Source of the DNA: Peromyscus leucopus
Taxonomy: Eukaryota > Chordata > Mammalia > Rodentia > Cricetidae
Reading direction: 5' to 3'
DNA: 64,000 nucleotides
NCBI RefSeq assembly: GCF_004664715.2
Contig: NC_051076.1
Location: 3,164,451-3,228,450, forward strand
Part shown: one piece after another, positions 1 through 12,592 of the stretch
Position numbering within the stretch: the stretch's first letter is position 1
Layout of the letters: each line of letters opens with the position of its first letter
Notes under the pieces: generated by a model
Database searches by the model: none
Told to the model about the DNA's origin: nothing
What the model saw: only the letters and a program-made list of their open reading frames with translations
Translations under genes and position numbers: made by a program

Positions 1-1210
1 GTCATCGGAGATCTTTCAGGGGGTCTTGGCTGGTGAAACCTGATGTATCTTAATCTGGAACAAATCCACAGCCTCTGGCTTTCTGTGGAAACAAAAGCAG
101 AACCTCTTTTCCAAAGTAACATATCCTTATATCCAAATTTTGAAGTCAAGGTACCTTTAAAATTTACATTTTGGCATAACTGAACAGCTTTTATAATCAA
201 ATGTTTTTCTTTAGTTACGAATATCAAAGAAAACATAATCCAGATTTTGTGTGTGATAGTCATCTTTACGTGACTTATTACCTTTACTGTTTTTTTAAAC
301 AATTTATTTTTAGATACTATTTGTTTATATAATGGTATATATATTATATATATTATATATATATATATTGTCTTTTAAGCCTACGTATATTTTTACATGT
401 ATTATAAACTATTTTATCTGAATCAGTCTCATTGATTGTAGCCTTCTAAGCCTGAAACGGCACTATGGCTGCTGGCTCCGCCCCCTTCAACTTTTTAACA
501 TGGCGGTGGTATGTTTTCTCCAGCTCTGGGAGTCATCAAGTCTCAGAAATAGTAGGTCTACGCTTTTATCAAAGCAGCGTGTAGCCCAGAAACCTTTTTT
601 TTTTTTTTTAAATACTAGTAAAGACTAAATCTACCACACAGCGTAACTTGCCACTGGCAGACGCCTCATTTCCACCATACTGCCGGTCAGCACACGCCAG
701 GAACCTGCCAGTGTTGAAACCTGCGTTTTGCGGCGTCTAGCTGCCTGTATGAGACAAGAAGCAGGAACCTGGTTTTGGCTCTGTTTAGAATTGGTTATTA
801 AATATTCTCAGGTTTAAGGTGGAAACTCGAGCCGTTGGGTGACATTTGTTGCTGGAGGGCTTCTCTCCAGGTTCCCCAAGCCCCGCAGTCCCACAATCCA
901 CTTTTAAAATAATCACTCAGACACTTATATCACTTATAAACTGTATGGCCGTGGCAGGCTTCTTGCTAACTGTTCTTTTATCTTAAATTAACCCATTTTT
1001 ATAAATCTATACCTTGCCACGTGGCTGGTGGCTTACCAGCGTCTTTACATGCTGCTTGTCCTGGCGGTGGCTGCAGTGTCTCCCTCCTCAGCCTTCTGCT
1101 TCCCAGAATTCTCCTCTCTCCTTGTCCCACCTACTTCCTGCCTGGCAACCTACTTCCTGCCTGGTCACTGGCCATCAGTGTTTTATTTATATAGAACGAT
1201 ATCCACAGCA
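1..1210 (-). mobile_element. Non-autonomous LTR element, family 1, cut by window edge
   Basis: Read on the minus strand this is an LTR (about 1,210 down to 847), a tRNA-Lys-like primer-binding site (about 844-828, reading TGTCACCCAACGG) and non-coding internal sequence running off the left edge. The same internal sequence recurs at 44,740-45,116 and 52,150-52,800, and the same LTR at 6,548-6,904, 44,376-44,732 and 52,823-53,209. No gag or pol coding is visible, so the element depends on other elements for mobility. At positions 120-140 it carries the uninterrupted form of the site where the L1-REST composite landed in the other copy. The family name is not recognised. Confidence 0.7.
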
Positions 1211-4098
1211 CTTTCATATAGCCTTTCGTCTAATTTCCTTTAGTTTATATAAAGCTCTTTCACAATTATTGTCTTTCTGAAATATAAAAGTTAATATATT
1301 GGTTCTAAAATTAAATGATTTATATAGAAAATACACCATTTATTCTTCTGCACTACTACTGATGTCTTTAAAGCCCAATGTTAAAGAATGTCAGGGATTT
1401 TCTGAAAATGCATCTTGTATTGCTCTGTCTAGCATATATACACATGATTGTGTAAAAATTTTGCAAGTGATGATAGAGAAATAGGAGGCATATGAAAAGA
1501 TGATGATCATTTCTGTTCATTGGTGATACAGTAACTGTTGATTGCCTTTTATATTAGTACCACACTAGACTATCAAGACATAAACATTGACATGAAGAAG
1601 GTCACAGTCTGGTAAAAGAGGACAAGCTTGCAAATCAACAAGTACCATGATGTTGCCATAGTTAATTATATGGTATTTGGTGGGGACACAAATCAATGGT
1701 TAATATTTGATAGTTGTATTTGAATAGTGAAAAAACTGTTTCAGATGAACCCATAGATAGTGAAAAACAAATAGAGAATGTGTTGTAGGTAGAATGAAGA
1801 GTTTGATAATGGACCAGAGGCTTGGCTTCCCATCATGAACTTTGAGAACCACACATATAATTGAATATGACTGGAAATAGTGTATGTGACAATCAAGATG
1901 GGATAGGTTTAGGTACAGATGTGACATAAAAGCCCTCTGACACTTGAATCTTGTGGAGACTACAGAAAATTGGTATATGCAAAGGATATCTTTCAAAAAG
2001 CACATAAAATAGGTATCAACCTGGAAAGATATGCAGATGAAGATTTGCCAAGTATCAGGTAATTTTGAGCTGGGGAACCCAAGTCATGCTAGCCCAAATA
2101 TTTCACACACACACACACACACCAAAAATACAAAAAATTATTTCCAGAAAAAATACTTTAGCATACTAAGTCACGTGTTTTTGTCAATTTCCCATGACAC
2201 CAGTGCCATATAACACCAATGCCCACAGTTTCATGTCTACTCCAGGCATGAGACATCATAGGGTTACACTACCATCACATGATGGTGGTATTATTGAACC
2301 TACATAAGACAGGTTTAGTCATGTTCTATAACTGGCATGCACTAGTAATTACCAGGATAGGTATCATACAACCTCAGATTTGAGAAGGACTTCAGAGTTC
2401 AGCACCACAATAGGACTGAGAAATACTACAAACTCCTATTTTTTTATGTAGGTTCAGAATACCTACAAGAATAAAATATGGCAATAAAGGAGCCTATTGT
2501 GATTTTGATTTGAGTTTTCCAAATGAGTTAGACTATAGTACATTTTTTAAAAAACATTTTTTTAATCCATAGAACTAACAATGTTCCACTCAGCAGGCAT
2601 TGAGGAAAATCTAGTAAGGTCATGAGGAGTTGAATCATGAAGGAGCCTTGTTGCCATGACAAGGAACTGTGTGTCCTGTAAGATCATTGCAAAGAAATAA
2701 GGTTCAGATTTGCATTTCCAAAGCAAGGTTAGGGACAAGGGAGCTGGAGCACTGGTAAACACCTTTGTTATGAAGAAAATAAATTTCCTGAACTTAGTGA
2801 TTCATACTAGATGTGGAAAGAAAAATCACATAGACTCCAGGGAAAGGGATTCACTGAGGGAAGAGGGTAGGCTCTGAGAACACATAGTACTCTGAGGTAC
2901 CTGTGATGTAGAATTTAAAGGAATCTGGACTCAGGTAGGTAACAGACAATGGAAGTCTGGAGATTACAAAGAACAAAAAAGGTAAAAGTGGAATGAGAAC
3001 AGACATCAAAGAGATAATATTTAGGAGTGGAAGGAAAAAACATAATCAGAGAAGGAGCAAAGCTAGGAGAATGATATTTAGGGAATTCAAAAGAAAGAAA
3101 AGCATATAAAAGACAAACATGGGCAGTCATTTACATGGCTTTCCTCACAGAAAAGAGATAATTTAACCAAAAGTAATTAAATTTTTAAATAAATAGAAAA
3201 TGTGGTTTCTACATTTACTATCAGAACATTACATGTACAGGGAAGCTTGAGAAAAATGGAATATCCTAAAATAATGTATAAAGTTCCTGTCTGCTTATGA
3301 TCACTTATTAGCATGTTATATCATAGGGCACTATGTTCTTTAGTCTCAATTGATACTAACAAAACAGGTATGTTTTAAAAAGTTCATAACACTTATTTCA
3401 ATTCCATATTCTAAATTTACTTAAATTTATTTTCTACTAATTGAAATACAGTTAAGCTTTTATTGTTATGTAAATGAAAACAATAAGTTATTGAGGGTCA
3501 GCTTCTAACTTGAACAATTACCAAACCTGTAAGTTATTTATTTTTATGTGTCCTTAAAATTGGGGCCTGTGGTGTTTAATATTTAAGAGAAAGAGATGAA
3601 ATCACATGTGAAAATACAATTTTGCTGGGATGGTAGAAAGCAGACAGCTAATCAATTCTCACCATAATCACAGTTAGTGAGTAAACATTTGACTATTTTT
3701 CTTATGTCTCTCTTTTAGCAACTATTATACAAAAACAAGGCCTAAAGAAGGAGCTTTTCATTTAGAAACACGAGAAGTATATTCTGTTGATCCATATAAC
3801 CCAGCAAGCTGATAACATAACAAGATGGTATATAATGAAACTGAAATTCATTATTAATATGTATGTCAAGATTTTCTTTAATATTTTCTCATAGTGTTTC
3901 TTAAGCATTATCTTAAGTAAATATTGTCTGATATCAGTCTTTAATAGCCATGTATAATATTATTAACTTACCCAATTCATATTGCCAACTGAAGGTCTTA
4001 GTTTAAAAACTTGTCTGTTCAGTAAATATGTAACAAATATGATTAACAAGATTATTAAGAATAATTTTAAATGATTAAGAATGAAATAATTCAGACAT
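1211..4098. other. Gene-free AT-rich DNA
   Basis: No exon, RNA gene or clear young repeat is seen. It holds a short (CA)n at about 2,104-2,122. The small open frames here have no family resemblance and are taken as chance. Confidence 0.6.
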
Positions 4099-4226
4099 TA
4101 TGGCATGTATTAATAATTCTGGCACTTGGGAAGTAAAAGAAATATCAGGAATTAAAGGCCGGCCTCAGCTACATAGTGAATTTTGAGGACAGGGTTGCAT
4201 GGATGAGTCCCTGTCTCAAAAGGGGG
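4099..4226 (+). repeat. Degenerate B1 SINE
   Basis: Recognisable B1 landmarks are the stretch resembling 'ggcacttggga', a 'ggcc-gcct-agctacatagtga' core and a 'ccctgtctcaaaa' tail. It is much diverged from the young B1 copies later in the window, so it is an old insertion. Confidence 0.6.
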
Positions 4227-5215
4227 TGGGAGATAAGAATAAAATATCATTAAAGACAAATAAACAGGGAAAGAGGATAGAGAGAAGAAAGTGAATACAT
4301 AGAAAGTATTCACTAAGAAAATGGCATTTGTGCAAAGACTGCAGAAAAGTAGGGAGCCAGCCAAGTAGCTACATAGAAGAACATTCGAGGAATATACAAA
4401 CAAGAGCAAGTTCAAAGACTAAGGTCTTGCTGTGTTGACATAACAAGGTGGTTTATGTGGCCTAGAGTAGATTGATCAAATAGGAAAAAACATACTCAGA
4501 GAGGTACTTGGGAAGGAGCTGGATGATTAGATAGGGTGGGCTAGGTCATTCTAATAAGTTATTATTTTGAGATGGGAAGGACCACCTGAGTTTTAAGCAG
4601 AAGAATAACATAATCATCTTAACTGCTGGGTTAAGAAGAGGCTATAGGAAGTTAAGGGTGGAAGAAGGGAATCAACAAGGAGGCTGATAAAATAATTCTG
4701 GCAAGAAACAACAGCCTGGCAAGAAGAGGCCATATTCTGCATGCATTTTTAAGATAATAACAAGAGGGCTAGATAATGGTTTGTATCTGGATTTAAAGGA
4801 TCTGAAAGGTACCAATAATGATGCCAGGGATTTGGGACCTTAGCCACTGGAATGATAATGTTGCTATTAAGAAGATTCAGAATGTGATAAGTAGACTAGG
4901 GAGAAATCAGTTCTGCTTTGGGGATGCTAAATGTGAGATATCTAATAAATAATCAAGTAAAAGTATCCAGAAGGCAGCTGACAAATTCACATTCCAAGCA
5001 TCACAGATGATACTGAACATGCAAATACATACATAATAAAGATACTGAATCAGATCATCATAGAGTTTAAAGAGGCCACAGAAGAGAAAAAGCCCAAGTA
5101 TCAAGCCTTATGTCTTCTAATGTGAGGAGCTGTAAAAGAAGGAAGACTAGCAAAAGAGGCAGCCTCTGATGCAAGAGATACCCAAGTGTGGTGTGCAGTG
5201 GTACAGGTTTAGGGA

Positions 5216-6125
5216 AGAGGGAAAGGACAACTATGAAATTGCTGTTGACAGCTTAAAAATGATAAGCAATGAAAACTGACCATTGGATTTAGCAGCACAA
5301 AATTTGTTGATGAACTTAACAAAAATAATTTTAGTATAAATAAAGGAGAAAGAAGTTGGATTAACCTTAAGAGGAAATGAAAGAACAGAAAATGAAGTAA
5401 CAACTATAGATATCTGTGCTATCTCTAGGAGTTTTTCTATAATGGGTCAGAAAATCACAGCAAAAATAAAGGAATGACTCTTGAATAATTAATAGATGTG
5501 TCTATGCCACAGTTCCTATAAGCTGATGGAGACAATCTAGTAGAAAGAGAAAAAAAATAAAAACAAGGAAGTAATAAAGAATTTCTGGGCCAGAATTTTA
5601 GTGGAGGAGTTCCTCAGATGGGAATAAAGGTTCAGTCACAAAATAGAAACTATAATAAAACAGAAACAAGGAAGATGCTCCCATATGATGTGATGGCGAA
5701 TGCACAGCCATTCTCCTTTAATGGTGTAGCTTGCAATGACTAGGAAGCGAACTGATTTGATGAGAATAAGACTGGGGAAGATTCTAGAAATTAAAAGAAA
5801 GGAGGAAATATTGAAGTTAGTTGGATGTAGAAGATTGAATGATGAAAAGTACAGAAGGGTGAGCAAGCACTATTTATAATCTACCTAAAGTACCAGAAAA
5901 ATGGGAGTGGACACTAGAAGGTATACTTTGCTGAGACTCTTTGATGCCATGTCTCACTCAGAACGACTTCTCTACCATTTTGAAAGATAGTTATTGATAG
6001 CTCAAAAATGACAAGAAATGAAAATTGATCTTTAGACTTAGCAGCACAAAATTTGTTGATGAAATTGACAAGACTTCTTGTAGAATAAAGGGAAAAGATA
6101 ATACCAAGCTGAAGTAATAGTCCAG
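5216..6125. repeat. Two diverged copies of one old sequence about 740 bp apart
   Basis: The stretch at about 5,236-5,360 and the stretch at about 5,982-6,105 share blocks such as 'agcagcacaaaatttgttga' and the flanking 'aaaatga-aagaaatgaaaa'. They look like two diverged direct copies of an ancient interspersed repeat or an old tandem duplication. The intervening 5.36-5.98 kb holds nothing recognised. Confidence 0.5.
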
Positions 6126-6179
6126 ATAGAGAAACTAAAGCTAAAATATTCTCTTGGCCTAAGAATTCAGAATCAGGGT

Positions 6180-6390
6180 CTGGAAAAATGAATGATTCAG
6201 AGGTTAACAGCACTTATTCCATTTGCAGAGGACCCAGGTTTAATTCCCAAAACCTTCATGGGCTCACAATCAGTTGTGACTACATTTGCAGAATATCTGA
6301 TGCCTTCTACTGATTTCTGTGAACTTTTGCAAACATGTAGTGTTCATGCATACAATGAGCACACATTCATATGCATAAATTCTTTAAAAG
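6180..6390 (+). repeat. Old B2-type SINE
   Basis: The order of B2 landmarks is kept: a pol III head ('cagaggttaacagcac'), 'gaggacccaggtttaattccc' and a 3' part with 'catgcatac'. It is diverged and has no long A tail. Confidence 0.55.
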
Positions 6391-6547
6391 AGAATTTAGG
6401 ATCAGTTGTGGCTTTAAACTGATTCCTATATATTTGACAGATACTTTACATTCTTGGACTCACTTTATTAGGCAAAAAGACATACATATAATAGAGTAAG
6501 AATAAGTGTACAAAGAAACTATTGTAGTATTTGAAGAGAAAAACTTA

Positions 6548-6904
6548 TGCGGCTGGAGATTTTCCCAGTCCCATGGGGGTCTGTAGCCACTCAGACCCAA
6601 GTAAACACATAGAGACTTATATTACTTATAAACTGTATGGTCATGGCAGGCTTCTTGCTTTTATATATTAAATTAACCCATTTTTACTAATCTATAAATT
6701 GGCTCACTGGTACTTTACATCTTACTTCTCATGGTGGTGGTGGCTGGCAGTGTCTCCTGACTCAGCCTTCCACTTCCCAGAATTCTCCTCTCTATTTATC
6801 CCACCTATACTATACTTCCTGTCTGGCTACTGGCCAATCAGCGTTTTATTTATCAACCAAATCAGAGCAACACATTCACAGCATACAGAGCCTTATCCAC
6901 AGCA
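6548..6904 (-). mobile_element. Solo LTR of family 1
   Basis: It is similar end to end to the LTRs at 44,376-44,732 and 52,823-53,209: shared 'acttata-t-cttataaactg', 'ggcaggcttcttgct', 'cccagaattctcctctct' and 'tactggccaatca' blocks. In plus view it begins TG and ends '...ccacagca'. No internal sequence is attached, so it is a solo LTR left by recombination between two LTRs. Confidence 0.75.
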
Positions 6905-7598
6905 TACTTGCTCCCAGGGACTCTTAGCAAAGGAGCATAAGAGAAAGGGAACATTGTATCAGAGGGATCCCACACTCAAAGTAAGGGAGCCAAAGAAAAG
7001 TTACTGTATTTGTTGGATAGACATTGATTTTTATTTTATTTTTATTTATCAATATAAAATATAGTTGTATGTTCCAGTTCATATTATCTGAAGTACTTCC
7101 TAATAAAATTATATCATCTAATTGTTTAATGGTTATAATTGTCAAATAGAGAGAATGTTGCTGCTCTAGTCATGTTACTTGAGTTACATTATTCACATTG
7201 TTACCTACTAAGAAATTATCTGTGTCTCCTGGCTTGGAATTACTTTGAACATTGATAAGAAAGAAAATACTTGAATATCAGTACATCTCTGAGAGGTTGT
7301 AGTATCAGTGAACTAATTTCATAAACTGTAATTTTTTATATGCAATGTACTCTCAAACAGAACAGAGGTTTGTTTGATATTAAAGATGGGTTCACAGACA
7401 TCATTTAGTGAGACCTCCTCTATGAAGCTTTATTTGTGATCTGACTGAAGGCAAGCTGTGGGTATGGAAATGTAAATGATGCTGCAAGTATAAACTTCTT
7501 AAAGAAAACTCATTCTTATATGTAGCCCCATCTTTTTGAAAGTGACCTACACACTGTTACTATATGCTTTGGATTACAATGGAGATTTTAACATCTAC

Positions 7599-7842
7599 CA
7601 GGGGTGTCCAAACTGCCTGTGGGCCACATGAAGCCCAGGAAAGCTATGAATATAGTCCAACACAAAATCAAATCTTACTTAAAATAATCACGAGATTTCC
7701 TTTTGTTACTTTTATTCTGTAATTTGGCTGTATAGTTCTCAAGTGTAAATGTTTTAGATGATAATACATGTTTGAAAAACCAAAAAGTTCAACACTACTG
7801 TATCTGAAATATTTCCTGCAGTTGTGATGAGCACACCTACCT
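7599..7842. mobile_element. hAT-type non-autonomous DNA transposon remnant
   Basis: The left end reads 'caggggtgtccaaactgc...gggccacatg', the terminal signature of mammalian hAT (Charlie-like) short elements. A decayed inverted counterpart ('agcacacctacctg') lies at about 7,829-7,842. It has no transposase coding. Family assignment is from memory of end sequences. Confidence 0.5.
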
Positions 7843-8417
7843 GGAAACACTGACTTTAACAGAAATTTCTTTCTCTGATTTGGCTAAGCATACTCACTTG
7901 GGTTAATATTTTTCTCATAATACTGTGTATTCTTTGCCTATCCACAATCAATCTGTAATTCTAATTTGTAAGAGATTTAGGAACTATATAAGCTGATTTC
8001 TAATTCAAGCTTGGGTCATTTCTTTAGCATTTTTCTCATAAGCTTTAGCTTTTTTATAAAATGCCATTTAGTGTAATATATTCACAAATCAAATAAACTG
8101 TATTAAAAAATCTTACATGACTTTTTCTTTCTGAAGTCAATGATTTCCTAAATAATATACACAATTCTAGGATCTTAAGAGTTTATAATTTAAAAGTAAT
8201 TCATTACAGAACACACAATTTGGTTGTTTTCACCAATGTCTCAATCCACAAATTTAGCTCCCTCATCCCCAGTAGGTACATATTATTTAGGGAACAAGTT
8301 CCCTTAGTTCTCCCATTATACATTAGGTCTACCCTCTAGACTACTGAGAAAAAATGCTTCCTATCAATGACCAGGTTTCTATTTCATCTTTACCTAAAGA
8401 AGATGTGGTATTTACCA

Positions 8418-8419
<2 letters not shown>

Positions 8420-8469
<50 letters not shown>
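8420..8469. repeat. (TG)n microsatellite
   Basis: About 24 uninterrupted TG units, directly upstream of the B2 SINE at 8,509. Confidence 0.95.
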
Positions 8470-8473
<4 letters not shown>

Positions 8474-8508
8474 GGCAGTTATGACTGTGGCTTTAAAAAT
8501 CACATGTA

Positions 8509-8735
8509 GGGCTGGAAAGATGGGTCAGCAATTAAGAATACTTGCGGGTCTTCCAGAGGACCTGGCTATGATTCCTAGCACCAACATGGCAGTTCACATT
8601 GTCTATAACTCCAGTTCCAGGGAATTAGATAGCCTCTTCTGGAGACTATGGGCACTAGGCACGTACAATGTACACAGACATTCGTGAATGCAAAATAGCC
8701 AGGCACAGGAAATAAAGTAATTAAAAAGAAAAAAA
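8509..8735 (+). repeat. B2 SINE
   Basis: It begins 'gggctggaaagatgggtcagcaattaag', the B2 pol III promoter head, continues through 'cttccagaggacctgg' and 'ccagttccaggg', and ends in an A-rich tail with AATAAA. Confidence 0.8.
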
Positions 8736-10214
8736 GCTACAGGACCTGAAGACTAAGATTATTTCCTGAGGAATCTGTCCTAACTCCTATTCTCTTTTCC
8801 CTTGCTGGCTTCACTCTCTGGAAAACATTCTCTAGACACTAACAAAATATTTGCTGACAAGGCCAAACCTACAACTTTAGCATTTCAGTACACATTGCTG
8901 CTGTAGTCAACAACTCCTTCAAAAAGTCCATTTAATAGTTCTGGTTTATCACCATAGTATAACATGCATGCAAACAAACCAGAGGCAACAGAGCAGAGAA
9001 ATGAGCGGATGGTAAAACCTTCATTGTCTTCCCAGCTTTGGGGTTTGGGATAGGAATAATCTACCTCAGTTGTTCTTAGATGGAGTGGGGTTTCTAGAGT
9101 CAATATGGTAGTTAAAACTGGAGGAGGGAAATATTCCTGTTAACTAGTGGGTAGGGGCTAAAAGCTGCAGCTAAATGTACTATAATTCATATTTAAGTCA
9201 TTTATAATGAAATAGTAAATTGATTAAAGAACAGAGGAGACATCAAGCAAAATTACAAATGTTACAAAAATGATGCAACTCCCTTTATGATCTGTTGCAG
9301 GATATTTGACTGCACTCTGACACCCTGAGACTGTGTTAATAAAGTTAACCTTGAATCAGGGGACAGAGCCAGCGACTAGCTGACCAGAATTAGCCATAGA
9401 GAAACCAGGAGTATGGATAGAGAAGATGCACAGGAAAGAATAGGGAGGGATTTAGTGATTTCATTGTCTCCTCGATCTGGGAAGTGTGGAGAGAGGGTCA
9501 ATTGGTCACTCCTCCGCCACTTTTTTTGATCTGTCAGGTTTTCACCCTAATATCTGACTCCTGAGTCTTTATTGATAATAGAACAACTTAGCTAAACACA
9601 ATATCCGGTGTCCAATGTGTGACACAAGGTCACATGGTAGCTTCTAAAGTTGCTAGTTCTTCCCACAACTGCAGCCAATCCTCTGCTTGCTTCTCCCACC
9701 ACCGAAACCCAAACCTTTACCACAGGCTAGGGGTTTTTGTCCTTCACAGCTCTCCTGTATCTCCTCCTAGAGCCAACACCACATGACACCCATTCCTGCT
9801 ACAATGCCAACTCAGGCTTCTGCTGCTACTAGTCCTACACATATGCACATGAGATACCACAACTTAGCCAGCCATTGCCTGCTCTGTCATCCAAGTACCC
9901 TCATGTCAGCATCCACCATATGCTTGCCTCCAGCTATGCTCCTGCTGCCCATACCCTGCAGTGTCCAGCCACTGCTGCTATGAACAAACTGAAAAGTCAG
10001 CAGATTTGGTAAGATACCTGGGAAGTCCAAAGAAAAATCTTTCCCATATTAAGAATGGGTGATATCACATGCTTGGAATTAGGACTCTGTATAGTGCCAC
10101 AATAGATGGCTGGAAAATAAAAAAATAAATAAATAAATGAAGGGATAACTGACTTAGCTGGGATTGACATAATGTCAATTATAATTACTGTCAATTTGGT
10201 ATATCATATTTTAT
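8736..10214. other. Gene-free; possible LTR-like fragment
   Basis: No exon is recognised. On the minus strand about 9,610-9,535 reads like a TATA-less LTR end with AATAAA near 9,573 followed by a stretch ending in CTGACA, but I could not find a partner LTR, binding site or coding region. The 66-codon open frame near 9,783-9,983 is Ser/Thr/Pro-rich low-complexity and is not called. Confidence 0.35.
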
Positions 10215-11440
10215 CCTTAAAGGGGGTTTGATATCTGTATCAAATATGAAAAATTGACTGATAAGATACAAGCCTTAGAAAGACCTACTAATGAAAATTT
10301 TAAAATAATTCAGACACAGTCAGAGGAATTTAGACCACAACCTACTGCACCACTACATGATGAAATAGAAGAGAAGAAAACCAATATTATTAGAAAACCA
10401 ATCTTAATTTATCAAGATACTATACAAGAATGACAAGCAGACAATAAGTAACATCAAGGTTATGCAGAAGTTAAATGGAATCCTATAGAAATGTTAGATT
10501 TGGGGAGATTTAAGGGAGTAGTCTTTTCATATGATATGCATTCATCCTATGTGAAGACGATGTTAAATTCATGGGCAACTCGGAACAGATTTATCCCCCA
10601 AACTGCTAAGCCGTAGTTTCAGCAATATTGGAAGCCCCAGTCCTCAGTTACAATGGTAAACATGGTGGAAAGAGGAAGCTAGGGCTATAGAACAACAAAA
10701 TAGGGCTAGATGTATTGATATTTTCCAAGAACAGTGTCTTGGTGAAGACCAATATGCTGAATTGCAAAGACAGTTTGGATTTGATGATCACACATTGGCC
10801 CTATGTCATCTAGCAGCTTTGAATGCTTATGACAAGGTTGAAGAATCAGGAAAGAGGTCTGAGTCATTTACTAAAATTATACAAGGCCCAAAAGGAACCT
10901 TCACTGATTTTTTTTTTTGCAAAGATTGACTTCAGCTGTAAATAGAACAGTATTAGATCCAGAAGTCAGACAAATATTAATTGAATCTTTAGCTTTTGAA
11001 AATACTAACCTAGCAAATGGAGGATTAGGCCTTTAAAGGCAAGATCAGCACCAATTCATGTCTGGACTAGAAATACAGCTGATATTGGATCTTATACCTA
11101 TGATGCTACTTTGATAGGAGAAGTGATTTTTGAAAATTTTAAGAAAAATCAAAATGTCAGATGTTCTAATTGTGATAAACAAGATCATCTGAAAAGGAAT
11201 TGTAGGCAAAGCATTCCTAGAAACAATGTTTTTTCGAGGGATAATCTAAATAGAAGGCCCCAGATTTCTGGAGTATGCCGAAGGTATGGCAAAGTCCAGA
11301 AGTGGACTAGTGAGTACAGGTCAACAAGGGACATGCAAGGTAAACCTTTGCCTTCGAGAAATGCCTTAGGGGGCTTTCCCCAGGCCTCAATATCAAATTT
11401 TGTTCAATAATTTCATCAGCATTGGAGATATTCATTCATA
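10215..11440 (+). pseudogene. IAP-like ERV gag remnant (capsid and nucleocapsid)
   Basis: Translated in pieces, this reads as class II (IAP-like) Gag. A capsid region near 10,640-11,000 includes an IQGPKGTFTDF major-homology-type segment; the nucleocapsid at 11,111-11,410 has one CX2CX4HX4C zinc knuckle (CSNCDKQDHLKRNC, about residues 17-30 of that frame). Stops and frameshifts interrupt it throughout (for example after 10,430), so no Gag product is possible. It is the 5' part of the plus-strand provirus whose pol continues at 11,441 and, beyond the younger insertion, at 21,251. No 5' LTR was identified upstream. Confidence 0.8.
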
Positions 11441-11935
11441 GAACAATTAAAAGACTTAATGCCTGTTGTTAAAAACCATACTGCTTTGGAAGTGATCAAG
11501 GACTAAACAGCTCCAGTAAATAAAACAAAAAAATTCAGGAGAGACCATAACACAAGTATTTTGGCAGACTTGTATAAATGATTAAACACCAAAGCTGAAG
11601 ATACAAATAAATGGCATTGTAATTGAAGATTGTTAGACATGAGCACAAATGAAACAATAATTTCCCCCAAATCTTGGCATCCAGATTGGCCTCTTCCAGA
11701 ATTAAATATTCAGCTTCTAGGGATTGGAAATTTATCTCATGTAAAGCAAAGTGCAAGGTGGATCCAGTGTATAGGATCAGAAGGACAGATAGGAAAATTA
11801 AAGCCATATGTGGTTAACATAGCAATGAATTTATGGGGATGTGATTTGTTGCGGGAATGGAAAATACAGATTAACATTTCTACAATCTCAGGAACAAACC
11901 ATAAAATGAAGAATGTTTCTTAGAGAAATATTAAA
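11441..11935 (+). pseudogene. IAP-like ERV protease remnant
   Basis: The frame at 11,630-11,923 carries the C-terminal half of a retroviral aspartic protease: an LLGIG flap-like stretch, then KPYVVNIAMNLWGCDLL, which matches the family's LWGRDLL element with Arg changed to Cys. The DTG active-site half is not readable because of frame damage. Confidence 0.7.
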
Positions 11936-11989
11936 AGGTATTATCAAGAACAATAACCAACCATTCAGGTTGTACATAAGTATAACAAA

Positions 11990-12592
11990 ACAGTTGTTGG
12001 TCTTTCAAAGGTACCAACAACCCTGCCTTTAAAATAGTTAACTGACAAACCTGTGTGGGTGGAAAGTGGCCTTTGACATCAGAAAAATTATAGGCCTTAG
12101 AATAGCTGGCACAGGAGAAGCTAAATGTTCAACATATTGAATAATTGACCTATAGGTCATTCTTCAATATAGGAATTCTCCTATATTTGTCATTAAAAAA
12201 AAAAGTGGAGAATGGTAACATACCTGAAAGCTATAAATAAGGTGATCCAGCCAATGGGCTCTTTAGAGCCTGGGTATCCCTTGCCTTCGTTATTACCAAA
12301 TGGATGGTCTATTATAGTGATTAACTTCAAATACTGACATTTTACTTTTTTTACCTATTTTTTACCTTTACAAGAACAAGATAAAAATATTTGCCTTCTT
12401 ATGAAAAAAGGTGCCCACTTAGAATAGTTCTCAACCTGTTCGAAGATAGAAGTGGAGGGTCTTGCCATAAGGCATATTAAACAGCCCCACCTTGTGTCAA
12501 TATTTTGTACAACAGTCATTAGAAATCATTTGTAAACAGTTAACACAATCTATAATATACAGTAATATGGATTGCAGTTACTAGCTGATTCA
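11990..12592 (+). pseudogene. IAP-like ERV reverse transcriptase, 5' half
   Basis: In a stop-riddled frame it follows class II RT motif order: LPLK-LTDKPVWVE (about 12,020-12,065), KKKWRM (about 12,190), INKVIQPMGSLEPG (about 12,235), the VIDLKD-type motif (about 12,320), SPTLCQ-FV (about 12,490) and a damaged YMDD (NMDC, about 12,565-12,578). It breaks off at GATTCA (12,587-12,592), exactly where the minus-strand provirus is inserted. The frame resumes at 21,251. It is non-functional. Confidence 0.82.
12587..12592. repeat. Target-site duplication GATTCA, left copy
   Basis: GATTCA ends the left part of the IAP-like RT and is repeated at 21,251-21,256, where the RT resumes in register (...CTGATTCA / GATTCAGATAC...). 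Six bases is the usual duplication length for class II elements. Confidence 0.85.

Noticed and set aside
9535..9983. Possible LTR on the minus strand with AATAAA, or a short Pro/Thr-rich gene on the plus strand
   Set aside because: No partner LTR, binding site, coding homology or splice context; left as unassigned.
12186..12205. Apparent polypurine tract (A-run then GTGGAGAATGG) suggesting a 3' LTR border
   Set aside because: In frame it is the KKK-KWRM motif of the IAP-like reverse transcriptase, and RT motifs continue on both sides.
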